A DNA stretch of 56,815 nt from Prolixibacteraceae bacterium (GTDB taxonomy: Bacteria; Bacteroidota; Bacteroidia; Bacteroidales; Prolixibacteraceae). The notes under the pieces are model-generated. The model worked only from the letters and a program-made list of their open reading frames with translations. It ran no database searches and was not told the DNA's origin. Both the position numbers and the translations under genes were made by a program. The stretch lies in assembly GCA_016930365.1 (NCBI GenBank), contig JAFGGY010000181.1, forward strand, positions 1-56,815. Direction: 5' to 3'. Each line of letters begins with the position of its first letter. Position 1 is the first letter of the stretch. Positions 17,794 through 27,251 of this stretch are shown here, in pieces.

Positions 17794-18318
17794 TTATGAA
17801 TTAATCCACTTTTGTAATAAGTATTCATCTTCCCAGCCAAACGGGGTGCGTATCCATTTGGTTTTTGTTCCTGTTATTTGATAACCGGCCTTTTCGAAAA
17901 GTTTTAAACTGGCACGATTTGTTGCCGATATATTGGCATAAAGCTGGGCTAATCCCAGTTCGTTGCGAGCATATAGCTCCATTGTTTCGAGCGCATTCAA
18001 TGCCAGTCCTTTACGGCGTTCGTTGGTTTCGTATATCATAATGCCTATGCCGGCACGCGAGTGGTAAGGCTCAAAGTCGAAAAGCTCGATGGTGCCTGCT
18101 GCCTCTTTTTTTTCATTTTCAATAATTAGCCGCAGTTCTTTGCTTTCCCACACATCGCGGTGCGAAGCTTCGATGTAGCGTTGCAGGTTGTGTTTCGAAA
18201 TAGGAGCATGGAGATTGCTCACATGCCAACTTTCGAGCGTATTTTCCCATTTGTAAAGCATTTCGACGTCGGCTGGTTCGAGTGCCCTCAGTGTGATGTT
18301 GTTGTATTCGATGTTCAT
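17794..18318 (-). CDS. GNAT family N-acetyltransferase
   Basis: A 174-residue acetyltransferase of the RimJ/RimL-like branch. It opens with ITLRALEPADVEMLYKWEN. The acetyl-CoA site is seen as ERRKGLALNALETM (about 100-113), and the C-terminal ANISATNRASLKLFEKAGY (about 128-146) is the usual GNAT ending. Its ATG shares one base with the stop codon of the glycosyltransferase gene (TAATG), so translation is coupled. It is the last gene of the minus-strand run from 23882. The substrate is unknown. Confidence 0.88.
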   Translation of the reverse strand: MNIEYNNITLRALEPADVEMLYKWENTLESWHVSNLHAPISKHNLQRYIEASHRDVWESKELRLIIENEKKEAAGTIELFDFEPYHSRAGIGIMIYETNERRKGLALNALETMELYARNELGLAQLYANISATNRASLKLFEKAGYQITGTKTKWIRTPFGWEDEYLLQKWINS

Positions 18319-20273
18319 TACCGACCTAATTTAGTGAACGATTTAAAAACAATTTCAATATCTTTTATCACTTTATAGTCGCGGGCGTACAATACATTTA
18401 GACGTTCAATAACATCGGTTTCGGGTTTGTCGATATCGAGGGTTTCGGTGCAGGTTAATATGCCTTTTTGAATTATGGGTAAACCCAGGTAGAGCTCGGT
18501 ATTTACAGGGTGATAACCAACCCAGCTGTATTGCCTCGATAAAACCCGGAAAATGTTTCTGAAAAAACCACTTTTGTTCGTTACAAACCACACAGCTATA
18601 AAATTGAAAATAAGCAATCCAAAAGCAAAAACAACATCAAACAGTCGTTTGTTGCGTCGATTTTTTTCGCGGGTAATGGCATTTACATTCACCACGTACA
18701 AATCGCCGGCTGTTTCGATCGAGTTGCTACCGATAATCGATACACTGGCTGGTGGAGCAATTTTATATTCAATATTGAAATCAGTAAGCAGCATCATGGT
18801 TTGTATAACCAATTGAGAACTAATATCATTGGCACAGAATATCAGTTCTTCGATGTGGTTTATGCGAATAATTTCGCGAACCTGGTAAATGGAGCCCAAA
18901 TAGCGCTCAGATCGCGGTTTTCGTTTGGGCGAAATGTAGCCCACCATGTTGGTTTGGATGCCGGTTTTTCGGAGCATATCGCGTACGCGTTTGCTTTCTT
19001 GTTTAAGACCGATAATGGCCACTCGTTTAGGTTTACGGCTTCCGAGCCTGAATTTTTTACCACCGGCGAAATGAAGTACAATTCTTTCGGAAAGCAGAAT
19101 GAAAGAAGCCATAATCGCTCCCATAAGTATTATGGCTCTCGAAAATCGTAAACTGTTGGGGAGCAGCGAATAAACTACTAAAATAAAAATGGTGCCGTAA
19201 GCAAGTCCGCGAAGTATTTTCAGTAAACTTACCGGACGTTCGTAACCGCCGGAATAGTATAGCGATGTAAGCCACGAGAGTATATAGGCCGGCACAATGT
19301 ACCGAATAAGCGAATCGGGGTAGTAACCGGGTTCGTAGCGGAAATTTTCCCAGTAGGGAAGCAGTACGAGAAACCCCAGCCAAATGGTTAAAAAATCGAG
19401 TGCCGGCAGCCAAAGTTTTTTGAAAAGCCTATGGGCAGCTGCAATTAGCGCCCTAAAATAAATAGCCAGGTGAATAAAAAGTGAAAACAATCCGGCATAT
19501 TGTTTCGAAAAATGTTTTCGGGCAAAAATTATCATTGCATTGTAAAACATGCGTACATAATTCAAGCTTCCTTTTTTTGTGCTCTCGCCTTTGTAGTGGA
19601 TTATGGTTGTTTCGGGGAAATAGTAGTTTTTATAACCGCTTTGGGTTATTCGATACGACAGGTCGATGTCTTCGCCATACATAAAAAAATCTTCGTCGAG
19701 AAGGCCTGAAATATCGATTGCTTTGCGTCGTATAAACATGAAAGCACCAGCCAGAACGTCAACTTCGTGTATCTCATCGTTGCTTAGATACGACAGGTGG
19801 TATTTTCCAAATTTTCTCGATTTTTTAAATAGAGTGGATAGACCGAACATTTTATAAAAGGCAACCCAGGGAGTAGGTAATCCTCGTTTCGATTCGGGCA
19901 GAAATTTTCCGCATCCGTCAATCATTTTTACCCCTAAAGCTCCGGCTTCGGGGTGCGAATCCATAAAATCGATGATTTTTTCGAACGAATCTTCTTCGAC
20001 AACCGTATCGGGGTTAAGCAGTAAAACATACTGCCCGGTTGATTGGCGTATGGCCTGGTTGTTGGCAGTCGAAAAGCCCATATTGCGTTTATTGGCAATA
20101 AGTTTCACTTGTGGAAACTTGTGTATGAGCATACCAATTGAACCATCAACCGAATTGTTATCGACTACAAAAACTTCGGTATCGATGTTTTTAGTCGCTT
20201 TTACGACCGAGTGCAGGCACTGTTCGAGAAAGTGCTTCACATTGTAATTTACGATAACAATTGAAAGCTTCAT
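18318..20273 (-). CDS. GT2 glycosyltransferase fused to a degenerate polyprenyl sugar-phosphotransferase-like half
   Basis: A 651-residue membrane protein. Residues 1-235 are a GT-A family 2 glycosyltransferase (SIVIVNYNVKHFLEQCL; NPDTVVEED; FMYGEDIDLSYRI). Residues about 260-400 hold several membrane segments. Residues about 415-535 resemble the Rossmann-like CoA-binding region of WbaP/WcaJ proteins (KRVAIIGLK), followed by KRLFDVVFAFGLLIFNF, the usual entry to the sugar-phosphotransferase domain. The catalytic block that should follow (the KFRSM-type loop and acidic dyad) is missing; only SWVGYHPVNTELYLG remains. The second half is therefore probably non-catalytic. Its neighbours are a HAD protein and GNAT. 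A role in a cell-surface glycan is inferred. Confidence 0.82.
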   Translation of the reverse strand: MKLSIVIVNYNVKHFLEQCLHSVVKATKNIDTEVFVVDNNSVDGSIGMLIHKFPQVKLIANKRNMGFSTANNQAIRQSTGQYVLLLNPDTVVEEDSFEKIIDFMDSHPEAGALGVKMIDGCGKFLPESKRGLPTPWVAFYKMFGLSTLFKKSRKFGKYHLSYLSNDEIHEVDVLAGAFMFIRRKAIDISGLLDEDFFMYGEDIDLSYRITQSGYKNYYFPETTIIHYKGESTKKGSLNYVRMFYNAMIIFARKHFSKQYAGLFSLFIHLAIYFRALIAAAHRLFKKLWLPALDFLTIWLGFLVLLPYWENFRYEPGYYPDSLIRYIVPAYILSWLTSLYYSGGYERPVSLLKILRGLAYGTIFILVVYSLLPNSLRFSRAIILMGAIMASFILLSERIVLHFAGGKKFRLGSRKPKRVAIIGLKQESKRVRDMLRKTGIQTNMVGYISPKRKPRSERYLGSIYQVREIIRINHIEELIFCANDISSQLVIQTMMLLTDFNIEYKIAPPASVSIIGSNSIETAGDLYVVNVNAITREKNRRNKRLFDVVFAFGLLIFNFIAVWFVTNKSGFFRNIFRVLSRQYSWVGYHPVNTELYLGLPIIQKGILTCTETLDIDKPETDVIERLNVLYARDYKVIKDIEIVFKSFTKLGR

Positions 20274-20284
20274 TCTAAATTATG

Positions 20285-20677
20285 CTATTTGCGTTTCCAG
20301 AAAGGTTTGCGTTTTATAAGCCTTTTTGCGTTTTCCAAGTCCTCGGGATGCAACATTTGATATATTTCGCCCCACGATTTAATGCCGCCCAGGTTGCGGT
20401 CGTCGATATAACAGTCGCAGTCGATTTTACGACTCTTTTTGGGGTCGTATTCTTCTTCAGGATAATTGTTGTTAATGGCGTAAAATTCGAGGCCGTGACG
20501 GCGGCAAAATTCAACGGCTTCGTCGAGGGTTTTACCCGACCGGTAAGTCCAGAGTATTAGCAAATGCCCTTTTTCCTGAAGCATTTTCAGGGTTTGAAAA
20601 GCAAAGGGGCGTACCCGTCCAATTTCGGGATATTTGTGTTCAACAATAGTTCCGTCAAAGTCGATTGCTATCTTCAT
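20285..20677 (-). CDS. Small HAD-superfamily hydrolase-like protein
   Basis: A 130-residue protein opening with MKIAIDFDGTIVEHKYP, the DxDGT nucleophile motif of HAD phosphatases. LILWTYRSGK (about 40-49) is the second motif (Thr), and DCYIDDRNLGG (about 87-97) gives the acidic motif. With no cap domain it resembles the small BT_0820-like hydrolases of Bacteroidota. It is cytosolic and its substrate is unknown. It lies 11 bp before the glycosyltransferase gene and 15 bp after recR on the same strand, so all are likely co-transcribed. Confidence 0.83.
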   Translation of the reverse strand: MKIAIDFDGTIVEHKYPEIGRVRPFAFQTLKMLQEKGHLLILWTYRSGKTLDEAVEFCRRHGLEFYAINNNYPEEEYDPKKSRKIDCDCYIDDRNLGGIKSWGEIYQMLHPEDLENAKRLIKRKPFWKRK

Positions 20678-20692
20678 AATCGTTTTGTTATT

Positions 20693-21319
20693 TTAATGCA
20701 CTAAGGTATCAGAATAATTGATTCGATTCACAATTGAGCGGCCTAAAGTAAGTTCGTCGGTGTATTCAAGTTCGCCTCCAATCGAAATGCCACGGGCAAT
20801 GGTTGTAACTTTCACTTCGATATTTTTAAGTTTTTTGTAAATGTAGAAGTTGGTTGTGTCGCCTTCCATCGTGGTACTGAGGGCTAAAATAACCTCGCTG
20901 GTATTGTTTTGCTTTACCCGTTCAACCAGCGAGTCGATTTCGAGTTCGCCGGGACCAACACCGTCCATGGGCGAAATTACTCCGCCAAGTACATGGTAAC
21001 GCCCGTTAAACTGGTGTGTATTTTCGATTGAAAGTACATCGCGGATGGTTTCGACCACGCATATTACCGAATCGGTGCGCGCTGGGTTGCTGCAAATGGT
21101 GCAGGTATCGGTGTCTGAAATGTTGTGGCAAATTTTGCAGTGTTTTATTTCTTTCCGAAGTTGAATAATTGCATTTCCGAAGCTTTCGACCTCGGTTTTA
21201 TCCTGCCGCAAAAGATGAAGCACCAGGCGCAAGGCTGTTTTGCGGCCGATGCCCGGAAGTTTGGCAAATTCTTCAACCGCTTTTTCAAGTAATTTCGATG
21301 GATATCTATCGTTTAACAT
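20693..21319 (-). CDS. recR: Recombination protein RecR
   Basis: A 208-residue recombination mediator that works with RecO/RecF to load RecA at gaps. The N-terminal helix-hairpin-helix [17 protein letters not shown], the zinc finger [16 protein letters not shown] (about 57-72) and the Toprim domain beginning [15 protein letters not shown] are all visible. The length is standard. It is followed closely by the HAD and glycosyltransferase genes. Confidence 0.96.
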   Translation of the reverse strand: MLNDRYPSKLLEKAVEEFAKLPGIGRKTALRLVLHLLRQDKTEVESFGNAIIQLRKEIKHCKICHNISDTDTCTICSNPARTDSVICVVETIRDVLSIENTHQFNGRYHVLGGVISPMDGVGPGELEIDSLVERVKQNNTSEVILALSTTMEGDTTNFYIYKKLKNIEVKVTTIARGISIGGELEYTDELTLGRSIVNRINYSDTLVH

Positions 21320-21405
21320 GCATTATAAGTTAAGCCTGTAAAGGAAGGAAATAAAGCCGAAAAAAGCAATTGAGGTGTTGTCCGTTAAACTGACGAAACT
21401 TTTTC

Positions 21406-22200
21406 TCACTCTTTGATGCACCGAACCGAGAACCCAAGATCTTTTTTTGCGCCCATTACTCCGGTGCCCTGCTTGCTGTATGCCAGGCTTCCGGCCCAGG
21501 CGTGGTCGGTATTTTCGGCATCGCTAGTCCACCAATAACCTATTTCGTTGATGGATGAGAAACCGTTGTAGGTTAAAAAGCCACCGGGTAAAAGCGATAA
21601 TTTCGATTTATTATTGTTGCTCGGATTATTGCCAACCGAGTTTTCAATTTCTGATTTAACCCACATGCATGGCGATGCAATATCTTTAGCTACATAAAAC
21701 AGCGTGTCGTTATCGTAAGGATTATCTTCAAGATTTTCGTAAGCTTCGTAGCTTGAGTTGAGTGTACGACCAACAATTTTGCTCATTTCTATCCATTCGT
21801 TTTTTGTTGGAAGTCGCCAACCTTCGGGGCAGGCATTCTGAGCCGATTCAAAATTGTATAAAACCCCAAGTTGGTTGTAATATTGAGAACTTATGGCTTC
21901 GTTTACATCGCTGCCGGTGTACTCGTAAACATAGTAACACGGTTCGGAGGCTTTGAGTGTACTGTGCGAGCTAAGTTTGGGCAGGTACTTCAAATTCTCG
22001 GCCATCCACACCTGATGTCCCAATTCGATGGTGCGGTATTTCGTTGAATCGCGTTTATCGAGAAACATTTCGTAGCTGTCGCTGCTACCATAGCATGATT
22101 CTTCGTTGTATTCAAGGCCGGGATCAATTTCTTCGGTACACGAAAAAAAGAGCAAAATTGCTATTAATGCCAGCCATGTTTTATTTGCTGAATAATGCAT
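21406..22200 (-). CDS. FISUMP-domain lipoprotein
   Basis: A 264-residue surface lipoprotein. The signal peptide ends at a lipobox-like LLFFSC (Cys21). From about residue 55 the protein follows the Fibrobacter succinogenes major paralogous domain pattern: TIELGHQVWMAENLKYLP near the start, CPEGWRLPTKNEWIEMSK in the middle, and GYWWTSDAENTDHAW and GFSVRCIKE at the end. The function of this domain is not established. The gene starts 17 bp after the S41 protease gene and is probably co-transcribed with it; recR lies 86 bp further on. Confidence 0.87.
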   Translation of the reverse strand: MHYSANKTWLALIAILLFFSCTEEIDPGLEYNEESCYGSSDSYEMFLDKRDSTKYRTIELGHQVWMAENLKYLPKLSSHSTLKASEPCYYVYEYTGSDVNEAISSQYYNQLGVLYNFESAQNACPEGWRLPTKNEWIEMSKIVGRTLNSSYEAYENLEDNPYDNDTLFYVAKDIASPCMWVKSEIENSVGNNPSNNNKSKLSLLPGGFLTYNGFSSINEIGYWWTSDAENTDHAWAGSLAYSKQGTGVMGAKKDLGFSVRCIKE

Positions 22201-22217
22201 AAGCTTAACTTTTTGGT

Positions 22218-23882
22218 TTACTCAGGCGAGCTGAGAATTTTAATGTATTCAGACGGGTTCGATAATAATTTGAGCGCCCTGGCAATGGTTTTATCTTCAT
22301 TGATGGTTGCTTTAGCGGTTCCCGTTTGATAATAGTATCTCGAAACAATTTCTGATTTCAAAAGACTTGAAATTTCTTCTCTGAATTTTTTTAAATCGCG
22401 GTCGAGATCGAGTTCAAGCTTGGTTTTAAGTGCTTCAAATTGTTCGTTGGCCAATTCGTAATACTTTTCCTCTTCGGCCTGTTCCCTGAGTTCTTCGAGC
22501 ATTTGTTGTGTGCGCGAAGTATAGTTGAATGAGCCGTCTTCAACAAAATTAATAAAATCGGTATATATTTCATCAGAAATTTCAAATTCTTCGGCTTGTG
22601 CAATGGTGTTATTTTCAGCTGCAAACTTCGTTGCAAAGTCGAATATTTTGAATTGCTGAATAAGTTTGATTGATAAATTGCTGATTTTTTCGTTTTCAAC
22701 TTCAATATCGGGTCGAACGCCACCACCATCGTAAACTTTTCGTCCGTTGCGAGTTTCAAATTCGCTGATTAAGGAGTCGGGCACATGCCCAACGCTTCCA
22801 TCTTCGTTACGATTCGAGTAGTCGAGTGCCTGTATGCACCTACCACTTGGTATATAATATTTTGCGGTGGTTACTTTTAATTTAGCGTTGTAACTCAGGT
22901 CGCGGGTGGTTTGCACAAGGCCTTTTCCAAAAGTACGATCTCCCAGTACAACGCCCCTGTCGAGATCTTGGATAGTGCCCGATACAATTTCGGATGCCGA
23001 TGCCGATCCCCGATTTACCAGCACGGCTAGTGGCATTAGCGTGTCAACCGGGTTGCCGGTGGTTTTGTAGCTTTTATCCCATTGCGAAACTTTACCTTTT
23101 GTACTAACTACTTCCTGGTCTTTCCCGATAAATAAGTTGGCAATATTAACCGATTCCATGAGTAAACCACCCGGGTTTCCGCGTAAATCGAGAATTAATT
23201 GTTCAGCTCCTTTTACGTCTTTTAGTTCGAGCAATGCTTTTTTTACTTTTTCGCCACAATCTTTCGTGAAATTGTTTAAACGTATATAGCCTGTTTTATC
23301 GTCGAGCATTCCGTAGTAGCTTATTGGGTCGATGGATATTTTTTCGCGTATAATGTCAAAGGTAAGAGCTTTTTTTTCGCCGTACCGTTGTACTTTAACT
23401 TTTACGGGTTCATCGGCTGCGCCTTTTAGCAAATTGCTTACATCGTCGGTGTTGAGATTTTCAACACTTTTACCGGCAACTTCGAGAAAAATATCGCCTG
23501 CTTTTAACCCTGCTTTTTGAGCCGGAAATCCTTCGTAGGGTTCCGAAACGACAATGTTTTTGCCATGTTTCGAAATTAATGCGCCTATTCCGCCATATTC
23601 GCCGGTGGTCATAAACCTGAAATCTTCAATGTCGCTTTCGGGTATGTAAGTAGTATATGGGTCAAGCGATTCGAGCATTTCGTCGATGCTGGTTTTAACC
23701 AGTTTGCCGGGGTCAACGTCGTCAACATAAAAAGTATTTAGCTCTCTGAAAAGCGTATAGTAGATGTCCAGATTTTTTGCAATTTCAAAATTTTTGTTAT
23801 CCGTATTGTTCAGGCTTGTAAATAGGAATCCCGAAAGAATGAGGGTAAGTACCACAATAAGCGCGTTTCTTTTAATCTTCAT
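22218..23882 (-). CDS. ctpA: S41 family C-terminal processing peptidase
   Basis: A 554-residue periplasmic serine protease. The N-terminal hydrophobic segment (about 8-25) is a signal or anchor. A PDZ domain lies at about 85-170 (GEYGGIGALISKHGKNIVV; FPAQKAGLKAGDIFLEVAGK). The peptidase domain carries RGSASASEIVSG with the catalytic Ser, and FGKGLVQTTRDL with the Lys of the Ser-Lys dyad. A helical C-terminal extension (about 410-554) is typical of the Bacteroidota members. It probably trims periplasmic proteins. A TATTTTTG box lies 58 bp upstream. Confidence 0.93.
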   Translation of the reverse strand: MKIKRNALIVVLTLILSGFLFTSLNNTDNKNFEIAKNLDIYYTLFRELNTFYVDDVDPGKLVKTSIDEMLESLDPYTTYIPESDIEDFRFMTTGEYGGIGALISKHGKNIVVSEPYEGFPAQKAGLKAGDIFLEVAGKSVENLNTDDVSNLLKGAADEPVKVKVQRYGEKKALTFDIIREKISIDPISYYGMLDDKTGYIRLNNFTKDCGEKVKKALLELKDVKGAEQLILDLRGNPGGLLMESVNIANLFIGKDQEVVSTKGKVSQWDKSYKTTGNPVDTLMPLAVLVNRGSASASEIVSGTIQDLDRGVVLGDRTFGKGLVQTTRDLSYNAKLKVTTAKYYIPSGRCIQALDYSNRNEDGSVGHVPDSLISEFETRNGRKVYDGGGVRPDIEVENEKISNLSIKLIQQFKIFDFATKFAAENNTIAQAEEFEISDEIYTDFINFVEDGSFNYTSRTQQMLEELREQAEEEKYYELANEQFEALKTKLELDLDRDLKKFREEISSLLKSEIVSRYYYQTGTAKATINEDKTIARALKLLSNPSEYIKILSSPE

Positions 23883-23939
23883 CTATAATTGATTTTATGA
23901 ATTAACACCACAAAAACCTTTAAGGGTTTATCGAATGAG

Positions 23940-23947
23940 CAAAAATA
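23940..23947 (-). promoter_or_regulatory. Bacteroidota -7 box for the S41 protease operon
   Basis: Minus-strand TATTTTTG, an exact TAnnTTTG match, in the divergent gap between the protease and TonB receptor genes. No clear -33 block was found. Confidence 0.45.
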
Positions 23948-24123
23948 ACAATTCAGACGGTGGAACGTTTTAAAAATGTATTAAAGTTTGTAAAAATAGC
24001 TTCGTACACATGTCATATTTCTTCAAATTGAAAAAATAGTTTCTCATTTGTTATGCTCTTTTCGTTCAACTTATTACATTTATCGCATAAGTTACACAAA
24101 ATTACAAAAAAGTAACACGATAA

Positions 24124-26160
24124 ATGATTGAACTAAAAGAAATGAACCTGAAAGCTTTAGCAATGGCTGTTTTTTGTATCATGTTATGTGCTAAAATAAC
24201 TTGTGCGGCAACATCCGATACAATTAAAATTGATGAAGTAGTAGTAACAGGAACCAAAACAAAGCGTGCATTAAAAGAAGTGCCTGCACGAATTAACATT
24301 ATCAGCTCACAAATGATTGAGGAAATACCGGTTATGCAAACCGATGATTTGCTGCGCTTCACGACGGGAGTGAATATCAACCGTTCAACGGGTATTTACT
24401 CGCAACGTCCAATGATTACACTTCGCGGTTTATCTGGCGATGAGCAAGCCCGTACCCTGGTGCTGATGAATGGAATACCGATGAACACCTCGGATGAAGG
24501 CGGTGTGAATTGGAACCGGATTAACCACAACGACATCGAGCAGATTGAAGTTTTTAAAGGCCCAGGCTCATCACTATACGGCAACAATGCAATGGGGGGC
24601 GTTATCAATATCATCACCAAAAAACCAAAAAAAGATAAAGAAGCTTATGCTTCAATATCGTACGGAACACTTAATACGGTTAGACAAGATCTGGGGCTTA
24701 GGTTGAAAAATGAAAACGGATATTATGCTGTTTTATCGCAATATTATCTAAAAAGCGATGGATACATTAACCTGCCTGAAGAAGACCGAACAGCGTTTGA
24801 TATTGCCCGTTCACTTGAAGAAACCGGCTTGTCGGCAAGGGTTGGCAACGAACAAAACCCATGGCTCCGCTGGGAACTTCAATACGACATTTTCAGGGAC
24901 AAACGTGGCGAAGGGTACCAAATTTACACCCCATCGGGTTGCTACCGTAATTTCGATACCAACTTTTTGCGGGGCATCTTAAACGGCGGCAATACAAAAA
25001 CACAATATAACTTCAACATATTTTACCAATTGGAGCATTACTACGATGTGAATGAACGATTACGTAGCAATTCTTATTCACGCTACGATGTCGATTCGTA
25101 CCGTAAAGACTATGGCGCTTTGTTTTCAGTATCGCATAAGCTGATTGATGGCAACACGTTAACGACCGGCTTGGAAGTGAAACAGGGCAGCATTGCCGGT
25201 GGCGATTATTATCAAACCGCCCCTTATGACACCATTTATAACGAAGGAAAAACACGAACGTATGCCGGGTATATACAGGATGAATACACATTTTGGGACG
25301 AAAGAATAACCATGGTTGCCGGGTTGCGTTTTGACCATGTGCAATTTTTTGATGGTCATTATGACACTACCGACCCCTGGAATACCACTCCTGAACTAAC
25401 AGACAATAGTTGGAATTCATTTTCGCCACGCCTTGGGTTTCGCTTCAATTTTGTTGAAAATATGAGTGCATATATAAACTACTCGCATGGTTTCAGGGCA
25501 TCGATACTTGATGACCTTACCCGCACCGGATGGATGTGGGTTGGCCCAAAATACGCAAACCCCGACCTCGGGCCTGAGTCGCTCGATAATTTTGAAGCCG
25601 GCATTGATTACAGCCTTAATAAAAAACTCGATATTTCGGCTACGGCCTGGCTTTCAAAGGGCGACGACTTTTTATATTACGTAAGTACGGGCGACAGCCT
25701 GTGGGGACGCCCAATTTCGATTCGCGAAAATGTAACCGGTATCACCTCGCACGGGCTTGAGGTGGAAGCGAAATACCGTCCAACATCCAGTATCAACCTG
25801 GGGGCAGGTTATACTTTTTCGCAGTCAAACATCGACCAATTCGATGAACGACCCGAGTTGGAAGGCAAGGCACTTAAATATGCACCCGAACATGTTGCTT
25901 CGTTTGTTGCCATGTGGATAAACAACCTGGCAAACGTTTCGATAACCGGCCAATACAAGGGGCAGCAATTTACAGACGATACCAATACCCAAACCATTGA
26001 AAGTTATACAACTTTTGATGTAATGATTTCAAAATCGATTGGAAAAAACCTTACGTTGTCGGTTGATGTACGTGACATAATGAACAACAAACATCTCGAA
26101 ACAGCTGAATATTTGTCGCCTGGCAGGCTCGTTTCGCTCAAAGCAAGTATTAAATTATAA
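24124..26160 (+). CDS. TonB-dependent outer-membrane receptor
   Basis: A receptor of up to 678 residues. The signal peptide is near the N-terminus; an in-frame ATG at 24142 (MNLKALAMAV) gives a better signal peptide than 24124. A TonB box-like DEVVVTGTK follows, then the plug domain (RINIISSQMIEEIPVMQTDD, GNNAMGGVINIITKKP) and the 22-strand barrel ending in the aromatic-poor SLKASIKL. There is no N-terminal carboxypeptidase-like domain, unlike SusC proteins; this points to a siderophore/cobalamin-type receptor. It starts an operon with a binding protein and FecCD permease. The ligand is not identified. Confidence 0.93.
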   Translation: MIELKEMNLKALAMAVFCIMLCAKITCAATSDTIKIDEVVVTGTKTKRALKEVPARINIISSQMIEEIPVMQTDDLLRFTTGVNINRSTGIYSQRPMITLRGLSGDEQARTLVLMNGIPMNTSDEGGVNWNRINHNDIEQIEVFKGPGSSLYGNNAMGGVINIITKKPKKDKEAYASISYGTLNTVRQDLGLRLKNENGYYAVLSQYYLKSDGYINLPEEDRTAFDIARSLEETGLSARVGNEQNPWLRWELQYDIFRDKRGEGYQIYTPSGCYRNFDTNFLRGILNGGNTKTQYNFNIFYQLEHYYDVNERLRSNSYSRYDVDSYRKDYGALFSVSHKLIDGNTLTTGLEVKQGSIAGGDYYQTAPYDTIYNEGKTRTYAGYIQDEYTFWDERITMVAGLRFDHVQFFDGHYDTTDPWNTTPELTDNSWNSFSPRLGFRFNFVENMSAYINYSHGFRASILDDLTRTGWMWVGPKYANPDLGPESLDNFEAGIDYSLNKKLDISATAWLSKGDDFLYYVSTGDSLWGRPISIRENVTGITSHGLEVEAKYRPTSSINLGAGYTFSQSNIDQFDERPELEGKALKYAPEHVASFVAMWINNLANVSITGQYKGQQFTDDTNTQTIESYTTFDVMISKSIGKNLTLSVDVRDIMNNKHLETAEYLSPGRLVSLKASIKL

Positions 26161-26162
26161 CA

Positions 26163-27251
26163 ATGAAGAAAACTATTCTCATATTATGTGTTTTAATGCA
26201 AGTGCTGTTTTTAGCTTGCAAGCACCAGCAAAACCAAAATGCAGCAAATACCCGCACATTTACCGACATGCTGGGCCGGCAGGTTCAACTGCCCGACACC
26301 CTGAACCGCATTGTTGGCGTGCGAGCCAGTGCCCTCCGTATGTTGCTGTACATGGATGCTGCCGATAAAATTGTTGGCATTGAGGATATTGAACACCGCA
26401 ATGAGCGTCCTTACATTCTGGCTCATCCTGAACTACTGAAACTACCAACCATTGGCCCTATGATGGGGGGCGATGCCGAGTTGATTTTAAAAGTCAGGCC
26501 AGAAGCTATTTTTATAACTTACGCTACCATAGAAGATGCCGACCGGCTACAAAAACAAACCGGTATCCCGGTTGTGGCTATCGATGCAACCGAATTTGGA
26601 ATTGCACGCGATACCTTGTTTTCTACATTCAGGATGCTTGGAAAAATATTACATAAAGAAGCCCGTGCCGATTCGCTGGTACATTTTATCAACCACAATA
26701 TAGAGGAATTAGATCAACGTACGAATGACTTACCCGAAACGGAAAAACCCACTGCCTATATTGGTGGCGTACCATACAGTGGGGCTCATGGCATCACTTC
26801 AACCCAACCCTACTACCCGCCTTTTATGTTCTTAAATGCCAAAAACGTAGCTGCCGAAGTGAAGGACGAAAGCTATTCTCATGTGCGTGGTACTTACATA
26901 GATAAAGAACAGCTGTTGCTGTGGAACCCCGGGTATATTTTTATTGACAATTCGGGTTTATTACTAACAAAAAACGACCTTGCATCGGGTAGCTCGTTGC
27001 AGGAAAGCCTCAATGCCATTCAAAATGGACAAACCCATGTGGTAATGCCCTATAACAATTATGCCACCAACTACGAATTGGTGCTGGCCAATGCCTGGTA
27101 TATCGGGAAAGTACTTTATCCCGAACAGTTTGCAGACATCAACATTAAAGAAAAAACCAATGAAATAACCCAACAGTTTTTGGGCGCAAAGCTATACGAT
27201 AGCTTGACATCACAAACCCCGATTTTTGAACCAATAAACCTGTTAAAATGA
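26163..27251 (+). CDS. ABC transporter substrate-binding lipoprotein (FepB/BtuF class)
   Basis: A 362-residue lipoprotein with a lipobox FLAC at Cys19. The mature part is a cluster A-II (Peripla_BP_2) binding protein: FTDMLGRQVQLPDTLNRIVG opens the first lobe, RPEAIFITYA lies before the linking helix, and the second lobe contains NPGYIFIDNSG. Proteins of this class bind Fe-siderophores, haem or corrinoids. The gene begins two bases after the receptor stop, and its own stop overlaps the permease ATG (ATGA). The ligand cannot be read from the sequence. Confidence 0.92.
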   Translation: MKKTILILCVLMQVLFLACKHQQNQNAANTRTFTDMLGRQVQLPDTLNRIVGVRASALRMLLYMDAADKIVGIEDIEHRNERPYILAHPELLKLPTIGPMMGGDAELILKVRPEAIFITYATIEDADRLQKQTGIPVVAIDATEFGIARDTLFSTFRMLGKILHKEARADSLVHFINHNIEELDQRTNDLPETEKPTAYIGGVPYSGAHGITSTQPYYPPFMFLNAKNVAAEVKDESYSHVRGTYIDKEQLLLWNPGYIFIDNSGLLLTKNDLASGSSLQESLNAIQNGQTHVVMPYNNYATNYELVLANAWYIGKVLYPEQFADINIKEKTNEITQQFLGAKLYDSLTSQTPIFEPINLLK

